A stretch of DNA of 64,000 bases from Clostridia bacterium (lineage in GTDB: Bacteria > Bacillota > Clostridia > Oscillospirales > Acutalibacteraceae): the NCBI GenBank assembly GCA_017517135.1, contig JAFXAK010000022.1, positions 62,001 to 126,000 of the forward strand, read 5' to 3'. A model generated the notes under the pieces. That model saw only the letters and a program-made list of their open reading frames with translations. It was not told the origin of the DNA and did not search any database. The position numbers and the translations under genes were made by a program. Positions 1-7,669 of this stretch are shown here, in pieces; within the stretch, counting starts at the first letter, position 1, and the number at the start of each line of letters is the position of its first letter.

Positions 1-2
1 CA

Positions 3-344
3 GATAAAATCAGCTTTTTCGGCTCGGTAACTTTAGGCAGTCTTCTCACAAGCCTTGTTGCCTGTAATCAGACACTTGCAATTATGCTCACCCATCAGAT
101 AACAAATAATCTGCCCGAAGACGCAAGCGACGAGCAAAAGCGTGATTTTGCCGTAATTTTAGAAAACACGGTTGTGCTTATAGCTCCGCTTATCCCTTGG
201 TCGGTTGCGTGTGCCACTCCGCTTAACAGTATAAACGCGCCGGATTCCTCGGTCTTCTTTGCAGTATACCTCTATAGCGTTCCCGTGTGGAATCTGCTGT
301 TACACATTATAAAGAGCCGTAAAAAGGAAAAGGTAATAAAATAA
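3..344 (+). CDS. Na+/H+ antiporter NhaC family, C-terminal part
   Basis: Partial gene: the frame is open to the left window edge, so only about 113 C-terminal residues are visible. They include the run ACNQTLAIMLTHQ and the block APLIPWSVACATPL, which are typical of the last membrane helices of NhaC-type sodium/proton antiporters, and the protein ends in a Lys-rich cytoplasmic tail. The family exchanges Na+ for H+ (some members swap malate/lactate) in the cytoplasmic membrane. A hairpin terminator follows 15 bases after the stop. The substrate of this member cannot be decided from the tail. Confidence 0.8.
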   Translation, partial: DKISFFGSVTLGSLLTSLVACNQTLAIMLTHQITNNLPEDASDEQKRDFAVILENTVVLIAPLIPWSVACATPLNSINAPDSSVFFAVYLYSVPVWNLLLHIIKSRKKEKVIK

Positions 345-358
345 TCAAGAAATGTAAA

Positions 359-401
359 AGAGATAACTCGGAAAATCTGACCGCGTTATCTCTTTATTTT
401 T
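359..401 (+). terminator. Rho-independent terminator of the NhaC-type gene
   Basis: Inverted repeat AGAGATAAC (359-367) and GTTATCTCT (385-393), followed by a T-rich stretch TTATTTTT. It lies directly downstream of the antiporter stop codon. Confidence 0.8.
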
Positions 402-411
402 CATATATAGG

Positions 412-481
412 AAATTGCTCGCGAAGTGAGCAATTTAGCTTATATCAAGAAACACCTTTCCCCCAAGATTGGGGGTAGGGG
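412..481. repeat. Two adjacent perfect hairpins, possible dispersed intergenic repeat
   Basis: First palindrome: AAATTGCTC (412-420), 7-base loop, GAGCAATTT (428-436). Second palindrome: CCCCCAA (460-466), GA, TTGGGGG (469-475), followed by TAGGGGG. The pair sits between two convergent genes and has no gene of its own. I infer a REP-like or miniature mobile element from the structure; only one copy is seen in this window, so repetition is not shown. Confidence 0.4.
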
Positions 482-505
482 GTTGATAAATCGTAAGATT
501 TTTTC

Positions 506-1288
506 TTACAGCTCGTTTTTGATAAGCTCTGTTACGCTTACGGTTGTTTTATCCGCAAGCTGTTTTATTGCATCAACACCGTTTTCCATAGCATAGGAAT
601 AAAATTCCCTTATCATATCGGCATCGTTTATATTATCACCGACTGTTATGACATCTTCTTTTTTTGCTCCAATGGCATCCAGAAGAGCATATATACCGCT
701 TGCCTTGTCAACCCCCTTGGGGACAATATCAATGCATCTTCCGTTCTGCAGAGGATTTAGTCTGTCTGAGAAACGCTCTCTCAGCACCTTTGCCACCTCA
801 AAGGCTTCCTCGTCTGTATCAAGAATAGTGCTTATCTGATTGAAAAAGGGGAAGGACGGCATATTCTCAAGAGTAAATTCATCCGTCTCGCAATGCTCTT
901 TATCGGGCTTGATATATGTATCGTCAAATGTTGAGCCGCATACACAAGCCAAAGGACAATTTAAGTCAAAAAGCACCTTTATGAGAGGTTCAATAATATC
1001 TGTTTTACATTTTGTCTGAGTTAATACATTCATTTTCCCGTCACAGATAACAGCACCGTTATTTGCTATGAGAAAATCACAGCTGTAGCTTTGAGTTTTT
1101 CCTGTTTTTACAAGATTTTTCGGATTTTCTTTTCCGCTGATAAGCATTTTCAGTCCTTCAAGACTTCTTCCGCTTACTATTCCGAAAAGATTTCCGTTTT
1201 CCTGCCATTTTTTGATAGCATCGCATTTTTCCTTATCTATTCCGCCGTGGTTTAATGTTCCGTCATAATCAGTTGCAAGTATTTTCAT
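506..1288 (-). CDS. HAD-superfamily hydrolase, Cof/IIB type
   Basis: A 260-residue soluble phosphatase of the haloacid dehalogenase superfamily. Motif I is DYDGTL near residue 7 (nucleophile Asp and acid/base Asp), motif II is the SGRS segment, motif III lies in PKGVDKASGI (conserved Lys), and motif IV is GDNINDADM near residue 217, binding Mg2+. The large cap between motifs II and III fits the Cof/YbiV-type sugar-phosphate phosphatases. The substrate cannot be told from sequence. It has its own promoter and an AGGAGA ribosome site before ATG, so it looks monocistronic. Confidence 0.88.
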   Translation of the reverse strand: MKILATDYDGTLNHGGIDKEKCDAIKKWQENGNLFGIVSGRSLEGLKMLISGKENPKNLVKTGKTQSYSCDFLIANNGAVICDGKMNVLTQTKCKTDIIEPLIKVLFDLNCPLACVCGSTFDDTYIKPDKEHCETDEFTLENMPSFPFFNQISTILDTDEEAFEVAKVLRERFSDRLNPLQNGRCIDIVPKGVDKASGIYALLDAIGAKKEDVITVGDNINDADMIREFYSYAMENGVDAIKQLADKTTVSVTELIKNEL

Positions 1289-1316
1289 TTTTGTATTCTC
1301 CTGAATTGATAATTAA

Positions 1317-1345
1317 ATGATAATATCAAAAAAATCAAATGTCAA
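1317..1345 (-). promoter_or_regulatory. Sigma-A promoter of the HAD hydrolase gene
   Basis: On the minus strand TTGACA (1340-1345), 17-base spacer, TATCAT (1317-1322), about 30 bases before the start codon. Confidence 0.7.
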
Positions 1346-1375
1346 GTTAACAATATTTGATGTTAGTATAAATTT

Positions 1376-1412
1376 AACCGCTCCGATTTGTGTTAAACAG
1401 ATCGGGGCGGTT
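1376..1412 (-). terminator. Terminator hairpin of the DUF4430-ECF-Nudix unit
   Basis: AACCGCTCCGAT (1376-1387) pairs with ATCGGGGCGGTT (1401-1412) with one wobble. In the minus direction it is followed by AAATTT, so the T tract is weak, but it lies just after the Nudix gene stop. Confidence 0.6.
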
Positions 1413-1428
1413 TAAACTGACGGGGTTT

Positions 1429-1923
1429 TTATTTTATGTAATCAAGATATTTATTGATAACGGTGTATTCTCGCAGATACAAGCTTTCTTTATCGGGAGT
1501 CTGTTGCTTGTATGTACCGAAAATTTCAAGTGCTTTGGGGAAATCAAGCCAGGCAGGAGCCATTCCCTTGAAAATTTCCGTTTCGGTCAAAGCGCGTTCA
1601 CATTCTCCCGTTATCTCACACAAAAAGTAGTGACTGATATACAGAATATCGTAACAGTATTCCTTTACGGTGATGAAGGGCTTTAAGGGCTTTACAATAA
1701 AGCCTGTCTCCTCCATAAGCTCTCTGATACAGCATTCCTCAAGGCTTTCACCCTCCTCAAGAGAGCCGCCGGGGGACATATAAAAGCCTGTTTTTGTTTC
1801 ATTTGAAAACAGCATTTTGCCGTCCTTTACCACTATTGCCCTGCAGGATATCCGTGTTTCCTTGTGCGGGGCAGAGTATGTTTTACTGATTTGTTCAACC
1901 GTTTCACAGATGTTTGTTTTCAT
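1429..1923 (-). CDS. Nudix hydrolase
   Basis: A 164-residue protein with a complete Nudix box at residues 53-75: G-x5-E, then REL, then EE-x-GF, matching the GX5EX7REUXEEXGU signature that binds Mg2+ for hydrolysis of nucleoside diphosphates linked to another group. The PGG just before the box is also typical. The substrate is not deducible. It starts 15 bases after the ECF gene stop with a GAGGAT ribosome site, so it is the third gene of the cobalamin-riboswitch unit; whether it acts on a corrinoid or nucleotide related to B12 is speculation. Confidence 0.88.
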   Translation of the reverse strand: MKTNICETVEQISKTYSAPHKETRISCRAIVVKDGKMLFSNETKTGFYMSPGGSLEEGESLEECCIRELMEETGFIVKPLKPFITVKEYCYDILYISHYFLCEITGECERALTETEIFKGMAPAWLDFPKALEIFGTYKQQTPDKESLYLREYTVINKYLDYIK

Positions 1924-1938
1924 TTAAATATCCTCATA

Positions 1939-2457
1939 TTAATATTTTGCCGACAGCTTTTCACTTTTTTTAAGAATAACAGTTATTGGGTAAATAAGCA
2001 CTCCGCACAGCAGATTGCTTACAGCGTGAATTGCATCAAAGGGTAAACCTGAAATTATCCATGCTATCATACCGTCAAAATCAAGTCCGAATAAAAGTGC
2101 CTGAGCGGGGGCATATATAGTGCCGAACAGTAAACCGTGCAGGGCACAGACAAGCATATATACCAAGGGCTTTATTTTTTCGGGTATTTTCTTAGGCAGC
2201 AGCATAACCATTATCCACAGAACAGTCCATACATAAAGATAGGGAATCCACCATGTGGCAAAGCCTGCAAAAATGCCTGAAATAAGAACATAGATATAAA
2301 TAGGGTAGAGTGCCTTTTTTTTGTAAACAACCGTGATTGCAACAATAAAAACGCCCACGATGTGTATGTTCGGAAAGAGTTCCATTAGTAAGTCCGACGC
2401 ATACATAATAGCTCCGAGCATTCCGAAAATCGCAATTTCTTTAACTTTAAGCTTCAT
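1939..2457 (-). CDS. ECF transporter substrate-binding (S) component, likely corrinoid or cobalt
   Basis: A 172-residue integral membrane protein with about five to six hydrophobic helices and the small size usual for S components of energy-coupling factor importers. These proteins bind a vitamin or metal and dock on a shared EcfA-EcfA'-EcfT module, which is not encoded here. Its ATG follows the TAA of the DUF4430 lipoprotein gene without a gap. The upstream cobalamin riboswitch makes vitamin B12 or a precursor the best guess for its cargo. Sequence alone does not prove S-component identity. Confidence 0.72.
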   Translation of the reverse strand: MKLKVKEIAIFGMLGAIMYASDLLMELFPNIHIVGVFIVAITVVYKKKALYPIYIYVLISGIFAGFATWWIPYLYVWTVLWIMVMLLPKKIPEKIKPLVYMLVCALHGLLFGTIYAPAQALLFGLDFDGMIAWIISGLPFDAIHAVSNLLCGVLIYPITVILKKSEKLSAKY

Positions 2458-2940
2458 TTATTTTTCAGCCTTAAAGGAATATGTAACACCGTCTGTGATA
2501 TTTGTCGTATCAACACCCGATACAGCATATTTTCCGTCTTCATAGAATGCCCAGTACATTTTGTCTGTGTCATAATCAAGAGTTGTGCCGTTTACTGTTT
2601 TGACATACAAGCCATACGGACCGTCTTCGCCTGCAATAATGTCAAGCTTCAATAAAGCTGCCCCAACAGTTTCTTCATCGGTATTGACAATGAAAACGGT
2701 CTCGTTGCCGTCCATATCAACAACAGTAAAGGTAAACTGTTTTTCACCCTCACCGACTTCGGTGGCTTGAGCCTGAACAGTTGTTTCTTCTGCCTGGACG
2801 GTTGTTTCCTCTGCCGCAGCAGTAGTGGTCTCGTTTGTGGTGGAATTGTCACTGCAGGATGTTGCAAATAACGCTGTAGCCGTAATAAGCGCGATGCAAA
2901 TCAAGAGTGACAAAATTTTTGAAAATTTTGTCTTTGTCAT
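2458..2940 (-). CDS. DUF4430 lipoprotein, likely corrinoid-binding
   Basis: A 160-residue lipoprotein: basic N-terminus, hydrophobic stretch and lipobox ending at Cys29 (FATSC), then a Thr/Glu/Ala linker with ETTT and EETTVQ units, then a DUF4430-type domain from about residue 68 to the end. DUF4430 is related to the C-terminal beta domain of eukaryotic cobalamin carriers such as intrinsic factor (family knowledge). It would sit on the outer face of the membrane and hand its ligand to the ECF protein encoded next. The riboswitch upstream supports a B12 role. AAGGAGA precedes ATG. Confidence 0.82.
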   Translation of the reverse strand: MTKTKFSKILSLLICIALITATALFATSCSDNSTTNETTTAAAEETTVQAEETTVQAQATEVGEGEKQFTFTVVDMDGNETVFIVNTDEETVGAALLKLDIIAGEDGPYGLYVKTVNGTTLDYDTDKMYWAFYEDGKYAVSGVDTTNITDGVTYSFKAEK

Positions 2941-3015
2941 GATTTTTTTCTCCTTGATTTTGTTTTGTTTTTTTTCGTTCCTTAAACAGGCACTCGCATC
3001 ATAAGGAATTCTTTC

Positions 3016-3176
3016 AGCCGGAAAAAGTATTTCGACTTTGTTCGTGCTTTCACCTTCTCAGGAGAGTTACCCCCAATGGTTTGTCTCTGATTTACGGCAT
3101 CAGACAAGAAAACACACTTTTGAACATCACGGCGACGGGCTCGTACAGGATTTGCACCTGTTTCCTTTTTCAGACG
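3016..3176 (-). ncRNA. Cobalamin riboswitch
   Basis: Minus-strand leader of the DUF4430 gene. Core elements in order: GGAAACAGGTGCAAATCCTG (3146-3165), then GAGCCCGTCGCCGTGATG, which matches the conserved CCCGCNRCTGTGA region, then GAGAAGGTG followed by GCACGAAC, then AAGTCGAAATAC as the B12-box equivalent near 3026-3037. The start CTGAAAAAG can pair with CTTTTTC at the end, closing the aptamer. A promoter ends about 7 bases upstream, so the RNA begins at the aptamer. After it, TTCCTTA/TAAGGAA may form a hairpin before the AAGGAG ribosome site. No clear T tract is seen, so translational control is more likely. Confidence 0.75.
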
Positions 3177-3182
3177 AAAACA

Positions 3183-3211
3183 ATTTTATCACCAAAGAAA
3201 TAAAAAATCAA
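3183..3211 (-). promoter_or_regulatory. Promoter of the cobalamin riboswitch unit
   Basis: On the minus strand TTGATT (3206-3211), 17-base spacer, TAAAAT (3183-3188). The predicted transcript start is near 3176, exactly where the riboswitch begins. Confidence 0.65.
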
Positions 3212-3230
3212 TATGTAATAACAGCTTATA

Positions 3231-3506
3231 TCAGGTGATTGCTGCGGCAATAGTTTTTCCGAAAACAGACATTTCGATTGAAATTAAAACTTTTCCTTTT
3301 TCGGGAACAATCCATTTGACTGTTGTTACCTTATATCCGAGTCCGTAATAAATATCGCTGATGCCGTCAACGGCAGTCTGAGCTGTAACAGCAAAAACAG
3401 GCTCACGAAAAGAGGAAACACGGATATAATCCGTTGTGAAAATACCGCCCCATATTGCAAGCAGAGTGATAATAATACCTATAATAATTTTTTTTGATTT
3501 TTTCAT
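3231..3506 (-). CDS. Small membrane-anchored protein of unknown function
   Basis: A 91-residue protein with a Lys-rich N-terminus, one hydrophobic segment at about residues 7-25 and a short extracellular domain containing YYGLGYKVTTVKW. I do not recognise the family with certainty; the 'GLGY' pattern occurs in short exported Firmicutes proteins. It has a ribosome site (AAGGGATG) before ATG. It is bounded by the BlaR1 terminator upstream and the riboswitch promoter downstream, so it is probably a single-gene unit. Confidence 0.6.
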   Translation of the reverse strand: MKKSKKIIIGIIITLLAIWGGIFTTDYIRVSSFREPVFAVTAQTAVDGISDIYYGLGYKVTTVKWIVPEKGKVLISIEMSVFGKTIAAAIT

Positions 3507-3584
3507 AATATCATCCCTTTCATAAGTTAAGTCGCAAAATATGAAAATCGGTTACAAAAAATTATGATATAAACATCAAAAAAA

Positions 3585-3607
3585 ACAACCGTCCGACAGA
3601 CAGTTGT
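3585..3607 (-). terminator. Bidirectional terminator after the BlaR1-like gene
   Basis: ACAACCGTC (3585-3593) and GACAGTTGT (3599-3607) form a 9-bp stem with one wobble, flanked by an A run and a T run so that it can work in both directions. It lies 12 bases after the BlaR1-like stop codon. Confidence 0.82.
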
Positions 3608-3618
3608 TTTTTTGTTAG

Positions 3619-6162
3619 TTATCCGTTCCACTTGTTTAATTCAAAGGAATGAAGTTTAAACACGCCGTTCTGATATGTTACTTTGCTTGTGAGCGATGCG
3701 ACAGTTTTTATTCCCGGGTAAATATTAATGCAGGCACGCAATGTTATACCGTTATCAACATCGGCATCCAACACAGTAATTAAATTAGTAATTTCTTCGT
3801 TATTATCTTTATTTACAATGATAGAACTGTCAAAAAATATTATTTTGTTATCCTCTGTTTGCAGATTGTCTGACATGAAATTTATTATTTCTTTTGCCGG
3901 AAGGATATATTCATTGATTTTATCTGAGCCTTTTTCCAATATGTGAATTTCATCTTCCTTACAATTCGTTCCGTATGATTGTAGGGGAAGGGCAAGAATT
4001 TCATCTGTGCCGTCGTTATCAAAATCGGATAAATACATTTCAATCTGCATTCCGGGCCGGTCGACAATATCCCAATTCAGCTCAAAAAACTGTCCGTTCC
4101 AGCGTAAAAAGATTTTTTCCCGTTTTTCGTAATTAGCAAAACAGGCTATATCTGAATTTTCAATCTCGGCAATCTTTATCCATAAGTTTTCATTGTTCCA
4201 AAAATTTGTATAAATAATTTCATTCGGTAAGCTGTCCGGCATTTCAAGACTTTCTGCAACATCTGTTTTTGCCGTAAACGATGTTTTTGTGGTGTCAATA
4301 TGCTCAGGTATACTTGTTGTCGGCTCCTCTGCGCTTTCAACAGCATTAAGGTCTGCATCAAATGCTGTGCAGTCTTTGACCTTGTCTTTTTCAACTGAAA
4401 CGGTTGTAAACCAACCGCTCATAATGTTGTCACCGCTTTCGCCCTCATTGTAACTTTCAAGATGCACAACAAAATTCTGCTCATCGTTATATATGCTGTT
4501 TACCTTGAAGCGTTCATTTGAAGCACCCGAAGAAGCATAAACAAGAAATACCGTATATTTCTCAAAATATTCTTCATTCATATGCTCAGTTGAATTCACA
4601 AAAGAGGGTGCATCCAAAAATCCGTCAATTGAAAAACTGTCCCCGTAGCTGTTCTTGAATTGCTGTAAGTCGTCAGGTGTTTCAAATTTTGTTATCGGCA
4701 GATGTAAAACAGAGCTTAAATATAATTTGTCGCTGTTAAGACAAGGAAAGAAATTTTCAGCATAATTTACACGGGATGCAGTTATATCAAAGGAATTTTC
4801 AACTATAGTGAATTCTATTGTTGCCGTAAACCATTCATCTGAATTGTTTACATAGCAGAAGTCTGTTGATATGCGGTACTTGCCGTATTTGTCATGCTTA
4901 TAATAATTTGTTACATTTATTGAGTATTCAGCGTGATCGGATATTGCTTCTTGTCCTTGCGGATAAACCAATAACATTATAGCCGGCCATACATAATTAT
5001 TTTCAGCATACGGCATTTTCTCCCATTCTTCACCGTTGAAATATTCAAGAGTAAAGGCGTGTCCGTAGCCGATAACTTCATCAGTTTCATTTGCCCATTC
5101 GAATTCTATATTTACTTTATCTATACTGATTTCGGCTTTTTTTATGTTAAGTGAAACATCAGGATGAGTTGAGCCTGTCCGTATGACTTCACTTTGTGAT
5201 ATTACCGCAGTATTATCATTATTTTTCTCGGGCGGATTTGTGAGGAAACAAACCGAAACTGCAACACAGCTGAGTACGGCAATAACAATTACCCAGAACG
5301 CAGGTTTTTTATAGCTGAGAACTGCTTTAATTCTGCTCTTTATTCCTGTTTCACCGAATGCGAGAGGACAGGCGGTGAGCATTTTTTGTGAAACACTGCA
5401 ATTAATAAGGGTAGCGGAATATTGCTTTTTTATATCTTCCCCCATTTCCTTGATAACCTTTTCGTCACAGGCAAGCTCAATATCTTTGCAAAGCAGAATA
5501 TAGGCTATCCAGAGAACAGGATTAAACCAATAAACACTTAAAAGCAGAAATCCTACAGGCTTCCACAGGTGGTCCAAGCGTTTTAAGTGAGCTTTTTCGT
5601 GCGCAATAACATACTTTCTGTCCTCTTCATTCATAACGGACGGCAGAAAAATTTTAGGACGCAATATTCCCAAAATAAAAGGAGAGGAAACAGCATCGCA
5701 AATGAAGATGTTATCTTTTAAGGGTATAGCTTCTTTTACCTTAAAATAAATACGAAAATAACTTATTAGTGTATACAAAAGCATCACGGCAATTCCCGTG
5801 AGCCATATTATACAGGCGCTAAAGCTTATAATCTGTATCGGATTTGTGCTGTTTGTTACATCAGGAGACAAAGATTGTTCAATAATCGGGTTTATGACAG
5901 AATTGACAGCAGGTATACCGCTTTGAATTGCGGGGGTGTCCGATAATAAAATCTGAGTGGGTACGGTTTGTGAGCTCGGAATAAGACTTAAAATACTTTC
6001 TATTGAAAAAGGGAAAATAAGTCTTATACCTACTGTTGCCCACAGAAAAACTATAAAGGCTTTAGGTGCTTTTTTCAGAAACAGTCTCACAATGAAAACT
6101 GCAAGTGCAAGATAGCTTGCGGTTATGCTCATATTCAATGCGTTGATAAAGAGCTCTTCCAT
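3619..6162 (-). CDS. BlaR1/MecR1-type M56 metallopeptidase signal transducer with unusual sensor region
   Basis: An 847-residue membrane protein. The N-terminal 310 residues have four hydrophobic helices and the M56 zinc peptidase site HEKAH (188-192) with a downstream Glu in IELACDE (228-234), as in BlaR1/MecR1. After the last helix (about 286-310) the expected penicillin-binding serine domain is absent. Instead there is an Ig-like segment (about 335-455), a middle region of unknown fold and a C-terminal domain with DFDNDGTDE, a calcium-binding FG-GAP/VCBS-like loop. In the family, ligand sensing activates the peptidase, which leads to loss of the BlaI repressor. The ligand here is unknown. 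It starts two bases after blaI stops. Confidence 0.85.
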   Translation of the reverse strand: MEELFINALNMSITASYLALAVFIVRLFLKKAPKAFIVFLWATVGIRLIFPFSIESILSLIPSSQTVPTQILLSDTPAIQSGIPAVNSVINPIIEQSLSPDVTNSTNPIQIISFSACIIWLTGIAVMLLYTLISYFRIYFKVKEAIPLKDNIFICDAVSSPFILGILRPKIFLPSVMNEEDRKYVIAHEKAHLKRLDHLWKPVGFLLLSVYWFNPVLWIAYILLCKDIELACDEKVIKEMGEDIKKQYSATLINCSVSQKMLTACPLAFGETGIKSRIKAVLSYKKPAFWVIVIAVLSCVAVSVCFLTNPPEKNNDNTAVISQSEVIRTGSTHPDVSLNIKKAEISIDKVNIEFEWANETDEVIGYGHAFTLEYFNGEEWEKMPYAENNYVWPAIMLLVYPQGQEAISDHAEYSINVTNYYKHDKYGKYRISTDFCYVNNSDEWFTATIEFTIVENSFDITASRVNYAENFFPCLNSDKLYLSSVLHLPITKFETPDDLQQFKNSYGDSFSIDGFLDAPSFVNSTEHMNEEYFEKYTVFLVYASSGASNERFKVNSIYNDEQNFVVHLESYNEGESGDNIMSGWFTTVSVEKDKVKDCTAFDADLNAVESAEEPTTSIPEHIDTTKTSFTAKTDVAESLEMPDSLPNEIIYTNFWNNENLWIKIAEIENSDIACFANYEKREKIFLRWNGQFFELNWDIVDRPGMQIEMYLSDFDNDGTDEILALPLQSYGTNCKEDEIHILEKGSDKINEYILPAKEIINFMSDNLQTEDNKIIFFDSSIIVNKDNNEEITNLITVLDADVDNGITLRACINIYPGIKTVASLTSKVTYQNGVFKLHSFELNKWNG

Positions 6163-6164
6163 TC

Positions 6165-6527
6165 TTATTTCACCTCGTATTCATCAACCATTTTTCTGAG
6201 ATATGCCGCTTCTTCGGCAGATAAGCTCTTTCTTGATGTGAAAGCGGCAAGAAATGCAGGCAGAGAGCCGTCAAAGTTTTCCTGTACAAACCTTTCACTC
6301 TGAGCCGCAAAAAAGTCCTGCTTTGAAATGAGTGAGCTTACAATTCCTTTGTTGTTCTGAAAAATTCCTTTGTCACAAAGTCTTTTTAATACTGTATATG
6401 TTGTTGATTTTTTCCATTTAAAGCTTTCTTCACTCATTTTTACAAGCTGAGTTGATGAAACAGGCTCATTTTCCCATATAATATCTGCAAATTTAGATTC
6501 AACAAGCCCCATCTGATAATCAAGCAT
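6165..6527 (-). CDS. BlaI/MecI-family winged-helix repressor
   Basis: A 120-residue DNA-binding protein. The N-terminal winged helix contains WKKSTTYTVLKRLCDKG, matching the recognition helix of BlaI/MecI/CopY regulators, and the C-terminal part serves dimerisation and contains the region cut when the partner peptidase is activated. It lies directly upstream of the BlaR1-like gene and downstream of a double dyad, so autoregulation is expected. The genes it controls beyond its own operon are not visible. Confidence 0.9.
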   Translation of the reverse strand: MLDYQMGLVESKFADIIWENEPVSSTQLVKMSEESFKWKKSTTYTVLKRLCDKGIFQNNKGIVSSLISKQDFFAAQSERFVQENFDGSLPAFLAAFTSRKSLSAEEAAYLRKMVDEYEVK

Positions 6528-6551
6528 AATATCACTCCTGAAAAAAAGAAT

Positions 6552-6591
6552 TCTACATATTGTAGACTAATCTCATTCTACAATATGTAGA
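6552..6591 (-). promoter_or_regulatory. Double BlaI-type operator
   Basis: Two 15-base near-palindromes, TCTACATATTGTAGA (6552-6566) and TCTACAATATGTAGA (6577-6591), separated by 10 bases. They are exact reverse complements of each other, so the 40-bp block is one perfect inverted repeat. Each contains the TACA-N3-TGTA core of BlaI/MecI operators. One overlaps the promoter spacer and -10, the other covers the start region. Confidence 0.85.
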
Positions 6592-6603
6592 CCTGATTGT
6601 CAA
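6575..6603 (-). promoter_or_regulatory. Promoter of the blaI-blaR1-like operon
   Basis: On the minus strand TTGACA (6598-6603), 17-base spacer, TAGAAT (6575-6580), embedded in the double operator. Confidence 0.78.
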
Positions 6604-6629
6604 GGGCTTTGGAGGAAAATTAAAAAAAA

Positions 6630-6663
6630 CAGGCAACGCCTTTCAATAAAAAGACATTGTCTG
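6630..6663 (-). terminator. Terminator after the anchored exported protein gene
   Basis: Minus-strand CAGACAATG pairs imperfectly with CGTTGCCTG, followed by a run of eight T. It lies 11 bases after the stop codon at 6675. Confidence 0.65.
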
Positions 6664-6674
6664 CTTTTTTGACA

Positions 6675-7565
6675 TTAAGGAGCCATTTTTTCAACAGCCG
6701 TACAAAAAGCATAGTAAGCCGTGCCGTGTTCTGAATTTGTGTCCTTCCATTCGGCAATTACCTCGTAAAGAAATCTGCCGCCTTCTGCTTCAATTGTTAA
6801 ATCGTTTACGGAAATTTCGGTATAGTCTGTATTGTCTGTGACTTTACCGTCTGTTATCTCATACCGCCTTACAGAAATGCTGTCAGGGGCATTTTCAAAA
6901 TGCAGTGAGACTGAAAAAGTTTTTTCGGGATATTCTAAAGATGTTGTAAGCGGAAGCGGATATATACTGTCAATACATTCTGACGGATGAAGGCTCTCGG
7001 CAGTTATTGCCTGCTGTGTACCGTCATCGGTTTCAAAAAACCAAGCATATGAGCCGAGCCACGCTTTTACCATAACATTTTTGCAGAATACCTGCAATTC
7101 GGGCGGCTTTTTGTCGTTACTTGGTACGGTTTCGTTATTTGTTTGTGTGTTTTCTGTTTTTGTTGTTTCTTCGGTTTCGGGAGAATTATCTTTTATTGTA
7201 TACCAACCCAATTCACTCAATGAAGCTAAAACATTTTCGGGGATGTCACTTAAATCACCGTCTCCCAATTTGAAAACCGCATAAACTCCCGTAGCTCCCG
7301 GGTAGCTTTCCTGAATACCGTCGTGAATAACTAAAATTTCATCACCGTCGCAAAAGTTATCAAATAAATTTTCATTGTCTGTTAAATTGTTAAGCTTTAT
7401 GGGAGAATTCATTTGTATCATCATAGGTGTGTTGTCATTTGCAGACAAATACAAGCCCTGACTTACGGACAGCGAATATCTGTTTATCAGAAAAACAGAA
7501 GAAACGGAAAGAATAATAAGTATTGCAAGAATAAGACAAACAGAGATAAGTATTTTCTTTTTCAT
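6675..7565 (-). CDS. Membrane-anchored exported protein of unknown function
   Basis: A 296-residue protein. I place the start at the ATG at 7563-7565 because AAGGAGG lies 8 bases upstream and the next residues form a signal/anchor helix (MKKKILISVCLIL); a longer open frame reaches upstream into the terminator and the previous gene and is unlikely. After the helix there are two extracellular domains separated by a Thr/Asn/Glu linker near residues 135-158. The second domain has VKAWLGSYAWFFET. No catalytic motif is recognised. Position upstream of the BlaI/BlaR1-like operon suggests, but does not show, a link to it. Confidence 0.65.
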   Translation of the reverse strand: MKKKILISVCLILAILIILSVSSVFLINRYSLSVSQGLYLSANDNTPMMIQMNSPIKLNNLTDNENLFDNFCDGDEILVIHDGIQESYPGATGVYAVFKLGDGDLSDIPENVLASLSELGWYTIKDNSPETEETTKTENTQTNNETVPSNDKKPPELQVFCKNVMVKAWLGSYAWFFETDDGTQQAITAESLHPSECIDSIYPLPLTTSLEYPEKTFSVSLHFENAPDSISVRRYEITDGKVTDNTDYTEISVNDLTIEAEGGRFLYEVIAEWKDTNSEHGTAYYAFCTAVEKMAP

Positions 7566-7624
7566 ATTTGTAACCTCCTTACATAATAAGAGTAGCATTT
7601 TTTCTGATTTGGTTACAAGAAAAA

Positions 7625-7655
7625 TCCCGTATACTGCAAAAAACAGGATACGGGA
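7625..7655 (-). terminator. Terminator of the flavin/FeS oxidoreductase gene
   Basis: Minus-strand stem TCCCGTATCCTG with CAGTATACGGGA (one bulge) followed by TTTTTC, 14 bases after the stop codon at 7670. Confidence 0.8.
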
Positions 7656-7669
7656 AAGAAAATATTGAC

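Noticed and set aside
3038-3238. 66-codon frame on the plus strand
   Set aside because: It covers the minus-strand riboswitch; no ribosome site and no family match.
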